9,445 bases of DNA from NCBI GenBank assembly GCA_049302575.1, contig JBAQMG010000054.1, positions 1 to 9,445 of the forward strand. Direction: 5' to 3'. This stretch comes from JBAQMG01 sp049302575. Lineage in GTDB: Bacteria > Bacillota > Desulfitobacteriia > Desulfitobacteriales > Desulfitobacteriaceae. The first letter of the stretch is position 1. Each line of letters begins with the position of its first letter. A program made the translations under genes and the position numbers. Under the pieces are notes generated by a model. The model ran no database searches and was not told where the DNA came from. It was given only the letters and a program-made list of their open reading frames with translations. Positions 6,707 to 9,445 of the stretch are shown one piece after another.

Positions 6707-7555
6707 ATGTTTAGTGCAGTAATTCCTGCCCAAAACGAAGAAAAAAGCATCCTCGCTGTCCTTACGAACCTTTTGCGTCTGCCTCTCGATCTGATTATAC
6801 CAGTTCTTAACGGGTGTACCGATAATACTCTGGAACTAATCCGTTCTATCCCCGACCCCCGCCTTCACATTATCTACTTCACTCAACCACTGGGAATTGA
6901 TGTACCACGAGCTTTTGGCGCTCTCTACGCTCTGAAACTCAAAACAGATGGGGTCATATTTATCGACGGGGATATGTCAGGCAATATCCATGAAAATCTT
7001 TGCGATTTACTCAATGCCTTACAAAACGAGGTAGACGTTGCCCTAACCAACTGTTATCCCTATATAACCCATCGCGCAAAATTAGTCAACTTGGTACTCA
7101 AATTTCGGTCTCTTGTGAATAAAGAACTGGATCTGTTTCAAACCTTAGGGCTTGCTACTCCTACTCACGGTCCTCATGCTTTATCAGCAAGAGCGCTTAT
7201 GCAATATCCCCCCGAAGCCTTGGCAATTCCACCTCTAACCTTGGTATATGCCAAAAACACTAACCTTAATATCAAGGTCGCCACATCTATCCCTCATGAA
7301 AATTTACGCTCTCCACGCAAACAACGCCGTCACGCCCGTTTAATTACCGAGACCATTATCGGCGATTGTGTGATGGCTTTGGCTCTCGCCCAAGGTGAAC
7401 CCCTCACCCGTACCTTAGGCAAACATGAGCTTTTAGGTTATCATCCTGAGCGACGTTTTGATCTTCTACAACAATGGAGTGAAGGACTTCATAACCTAAA
7501 TAACTTTTGTGAGCAACACCTTATTGTCGCCCAAAGCCAACAAAACCTTTTTTAA
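6707..7555 (+). CDS. Family 2 glycosyltransferase (GT-A fold), substrate unknown
   Basis: The 282-residue protein has the GT2 layout: an N-terminal nucleotide-sugar strand SAVIPAQNEEKSI (3-15), NGCTDNT (35-41) and a DXD metal-binding motif in IDGDMSG (Asp87, Asp89). GPHALSARA (155-163) lies in the acceptor half. It should transfer a sugar from a nucleotide donor. No membrane segment or signal peptide is visible, so it is probably cytoplasmic. ATG 6707 is 13 bases after GGAGG (6689-6693), rather far. An ATG at 6699 in another frame is better spaced but encodes only seven codons (stop at 6720-6722). The gene diverges from yabG with 101 bases between the chosen start codons, so a sporulation role such as spore surface glycosylation is possible but only inferred from position. 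Confidence 0.82.
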   Translation: MFSAVIPAQNEEKSILAVLTNLLRLPLDLIIPVLNGCTDNTLELIRSIPDPRLHIIYFTQPLGIDVPRAFGALYALKLKTDGVIFIDGDMSGNIHENLCDLLNALQNEVDVALTNCYPYITHRAKLVNLVLKFRSLVNKELDLFQTLGLATPTHGPHALSARALMQYPPEALAIPPLTLVYAKNTNLNIKVATSIPHENLRSPRKQRRHARLITETIIGDCVMALALAQGEPLTRTLGKHELLGYHPERRFDLLQQWSEGLHNLNNFCEQHLIVAQSQQNLF

Positions 7556-7578
7556 GAACATGACGGTATCTGTAGTGT

Positions 7579-7614
7579 AAAAAAAGAAAGTGGCTAAGCA
7601 AAAGCCCAACCACT
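7579..7614 (-). terminator. Intrinsic terminator of the MetF/MetV gene
   Basis: Read on the minus strand, AGTGGTTGGGC (7614-7604), loop TTTT and GCTTAGCCACT (7599-7589) form an 11-bp stem with three G-U wobbles, followed by TTCTTTTTTT (7588-7579). On the plus strand the wobbles become mismatches and no T-run follows, so termination is specific to the minus strand. Confidence 0.85.
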
Positions 7615-7641
7615 AACAAAAGTTTGTCTATCTAACAACAA

Positions 7642-9186
7642 TTATTTCTTTTTTTCAGGTATAGTAATACCTAGAAGTTTGGCAGAATGATCCCGGCCAG
7701 TATAGAAATTATACCAAGACGACGTTTGATACAAGTCCCAGTTAGCGGGGGGAAGACTATAAGAATCTATTTGCGCTTCTTCACCATATTTCTTTAACCG
7801 AGCATAAGCCCTTACCCAGACACATTGCTTTTCATTAGGGTAGACTTCACACCAACCCTGATAGCTACCGCCGCAGGCGCCATTACGCTGATTTTTGGGA
7901 CATTGCGACATTGGACAAAGAAAAGCCATATCTAAGAGAGCACAATCCCCGCAATCTTTGCAATCATACAGCATTACTTTGCTCAAATGTTCCAGCCCAT
8001 GATGCCGGGGATTCTTCTGACCGCTATAAATACTTCTCATCACTGGGAATAAGGCTTTACCTGGTGTGAAAATCAGGTTGTGAAATAGCCTCCCCATAGA
8101 ATAGGAAGCACCAACTGGTGAGTCCAAAGGTAAACCCTTTCTATTAACAGGCTTGTCCGTATTAAGACCGGTTTTTGGATCTTTTTCGAAATAGTAGAAG
8201 CCATTAGGCATCGGATAATCAAACTCTTTTACAAGATCCTGCCAATTGACACTGAGTTCTTCACCTTTGTCAATAATGTATTCTACTTGTTCGTATTTAA
8301 TATTATTTCCACCAATATGCACACCAGCGAAACCCATACCTTTCATAAAGGCATACATTTTAGCAGCTCGCAAGAGTCTAGCTCCTACGCCTTTATCTTC
8401 AGCAGCCTTTTCCTTATCTAGCTCAGCCAAAAGTTTATCTGTCACAACACACCCAGGGAGTTGATTTTGATTCATGATTCTAGCTGCACCATAAGGTAAG
8501 ATATAGATATTGCCCATGACTGGGACGTTAAGCTTATTAACTTTAACAAACTGCAGAACTTCATGCCATTTGCGTGCATCATACCCTAACTGTGTAGCCA
8601 CAAACTGGGCTCCCCCGGCAATCTTCTTCTTTAACTTATAGTACTGAACCATTTGTTCAGCCTCAGTCCCTTTAAAGGGTGAAACCGCACAGCCAGCAAA
8701 AAAATCACTCGGCTGATTGAAAGTCGAAGCTTTAGGTCCGGGAATTTCCAAACCCTTATTCATTTGAGAAATTAATTCCAATGCTTGAGATGGATCCAAA
8801 TCAAAGACCGGCTTAGGACGTCCTTTAAAGCCAGCACCCGTATAATCACCAGTCATAACCAGTAAATTACGAACCTCAGCCCGATCTAAAGCATACAACT
8901 GGCTTTCCATCTGATTACGATTCTTATCCTTGCAGGTAAAATGTACCAAAGGTTCAATTCCTAGTTTTAGAATCTCCGCTCCAATAAAGTCGGCTAACAA
9001 AGCCGGATTCCCACCAGGCATATCAGTAATCGTTAAGGCGTGTACCTTCCCACCCTTCGCCGCTTGCTCAGCAGCAGCTAAAGTAGTTTCCTGAGCCTTT
9101 TCCCTAGCACCTCTTCCGGGTACCAGTTCCCAAGTCACTGATAAAGTGTTTTTGTCGAGCAGTGACTCCTTAAACCGATTTTCCAT
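7642..9186 (-). CDS. MetF/MetV fusion: methylenetetrahydrofolate reductase with C-terminal cysteine-rich domain
   Basis: The 514-residue protein joins a MetF barrel (about 1-310) to a C-terminal MTHFR_C/MetV-like domain (about 350-500). In the barrel, Glu20 in TWELVPG, HFTCKDKNR (82-90), TGD (112-114) and ATQLGYD (197-203) are family landmarks. The tail has eight cysteines (409, 412, 415, 424, 429, 438, 446, 455), including CKDCGDC and CPMSQCPK, likely binding an iron-sulfur cluster or zinc. In acetogens and related Clostridia, MetF and MetV are usually separate subunits that make methyl-THF in the Wood-Ljungdahl pathway; here they are one chain. ATG 9186 lies 8 bases from AGGAGGA (9201-9195); the ATG at 9192 is only 2 bases from it, so the shorter form is preferred. 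The gene is transcribed alone, with its own promoter and terminator, and has no Wood-Ljungdahl neighbours in the window. Confidence 0.9.
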   Translation of the reverse strand: MENRFKESLLDKNTLSVTWELVPGRGAREKAQETTLAAAEQAAKGGKVHALTITDMPGGNPALLADFIGAEILKLGIEPLVHFTCKDKNRNQMESQLYALDRAEVRNLLVMTGDYTGAGFKGRPKPVFDLDPSQALELISQMNKGLEIPGPKASTFNQPSDFFAGCAVSPFKGTEAEQMVQYYKLKKKIAGGAQFVATQLGYDARKWHEVLQFVKVNKLNVPVMGNIYILPYGAARIMNQNQLPGCVVTDKLLAELDKEKAAEDKGVGARLLRAAKMYAFMKGMGFAGVHIGGNNIKYEQVEYIIDKGEELSVNWQDLVKEFDYPMPNGFYYFEKDPKTGLNTDKPVNRKGLPLDSPVGASYSMGRLFHNLIFTPGKALFPVMRSIYSGQKNPRHHGLEHLSKVMLYDCKDCGDCALLDMAFLCPMSQCPKNQRNGACGGSYQGWCEVYPNEKQCVWVRAYARLKKYGEEAQIDSYSLPPANWDLYQTSSWYNFYTGRDHSAKLLGITIPEKKK

Positions 9187-9297
9187 TCCCATACTCCTCC
9201 TGTCATCTTTTCCACACTCAAATTTTTTCTAAACCCAGAAAACTCCCCTATTATTTATAAGCTCAACATTCTACCGAAACAATCGACAAAATAATTA

Positions 9298-9341
9298 AGC
9301 TAAGACCAAAAAAAAGCCAGTGAAGTTATTCAAGCTTAGCT
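9298..9341 (-). promoter_or_regulatory. Possible attenuator in the MetF/MetV leader
   Basis: Minus-strand RNA can form a small hairpin: AAGC (9337-9334) with GCTT (9317-9314), and TGAA (9332-9329) with TTCA (9324-9321), loop TAAC. It runs straight into TTTTTTTT (9315-9308), a terminator-like shape inside the leader. A competing helix, AGCTAAG (9341-9335) with CTTAGCT (9304-9298), would use part of the same bases. The stem is weak and there is no S-box (SAM-I) or T-box signature, so this is only a candidate. Confidence 0.35.
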
Positions 9342-9360
9342 ATTTTGAACCTCATTTATG

Positions 9361-9390
9361 ATTCTAACATACTTTAATTGCTTTTGTTAA
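9361..9390 (-). promoter_or_regulatory. Sigma-A-like promoter of the MetF/MetV gene
   Basis: On the minus strand, TTAACA (9390-9385, five of six matches to TTGACA) is followed after 18 bases by TAGAAT (9366-9361), with an upstream TG that makes an extended -10. Start point near 9354 gives a leader of about 170 bases. The inverted repeat TGCTT/AAGCA (9379-9383 and 9389-9393) overlaps the -35 and could be an operator. Confidence 0.65.
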
Positions 9391-9410
9391 GCATTTTGCT
9401 GGTAATTTTC

Positions 9411-9430
9411 AGAACATTTAAGAACATTTA
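9411..9430. repeat. Tandem 10-base direct repeat upstream of the MetF/MetV promoter
   Basis: AGAACATTTA occurs twice back to back. It is one helical turn per unit and begins about 20 bases upstream of the -35 element, the usual position of an activator site. No known regulator is recognised from the sequence. Confidence 0.45.
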
Positions 9431-9445
9431 AGATTGATATGTTGC

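Noticed and set aside
8246..8464. Plus-strand frame inside the MetF/MetV gene
   Set aside because: Antisense shadow of a conserved coding region without its own signals.
9193..9360. SAM-I (S-box) or T-box riboswitch upstream of the MetF/MetV gene
   Set aside because: The conserved core sequences of either class are not seen on the minus strand.

Overview
The window reads as chromosome of an endospore-forming, anaerobic member of the Clostridia (Firmicutes). The evidence is yabG, a gene known only from spore formers, and a methylenetetrahydrofolate reductase fused to a MetV-type cysteine-rich domain, a protein type of anaerobes with tetrahydrofolate C1 metabolism. Strong AGGAGG ribosome binding sites, TTG/GTG starts and a moderate G+C content fit. 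The combination with cyanophycin genes suggests the Desulfitobacterium/Desulfosporosinus neighbourhood, but that placement is inference.

Layout. Positions 1-407 hold no credible gene. They carry a structured stretch (about 225-364) that folds best as a minus-strand RNA and probably ends the cyanophycin transcript. On the minus strand, cphB (3955-3155) then cphA (3065-408) form a two-gene cyanophycin operon. The cphB upstream region (3956-4255) holds clusters of 7-base AT-rich repeats. On the plus strand follow a minimal L,D-transpeptidase (4256-4594) and a compact MetF-family protein (4739-5596) with its own promoter and a 5'-terminal hairpin. It converges on yabG (6605-5769, minus) across a perfect 16-bp stem-loop. 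A family 2 glycosyltransferase (6707-7555, plus) diverges from yabG and converges on the MetF/MetV fusion (9186-7642, minus), with an intrinsic terminator between them. The fusion has a good housekeeping-type promoter about 170 bases upstream of its start.

How the genes may work together. CphA builds the Asp/Arg polymer cyanophycin as a nitrogen store and CphB cuts it to beta-Asp-Arg dipeptides. YabG processes spore coat and germination proteins, and YkuD-type transpeptidases act on peptidoglycan or the spore wall. With the glycosyltransferase beside yabG, the middle of the window is a plausible sporulation-related cluster, and cyanophycin may be deposited or used during sporulation here. The two MetF-family proteins belong to C1/methyl metabolism and appear to be independent units.

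Most of the window is recognisable families. The least explained elements are the structured region downstream of cphA, the 7-base repeats, the possible attenuator upstream of the MetF/MetV fusion and the sporulation-type promoter candidates. I see no tRNA, rRNA, CRISPR array, insertion sequence or known riboswitch.
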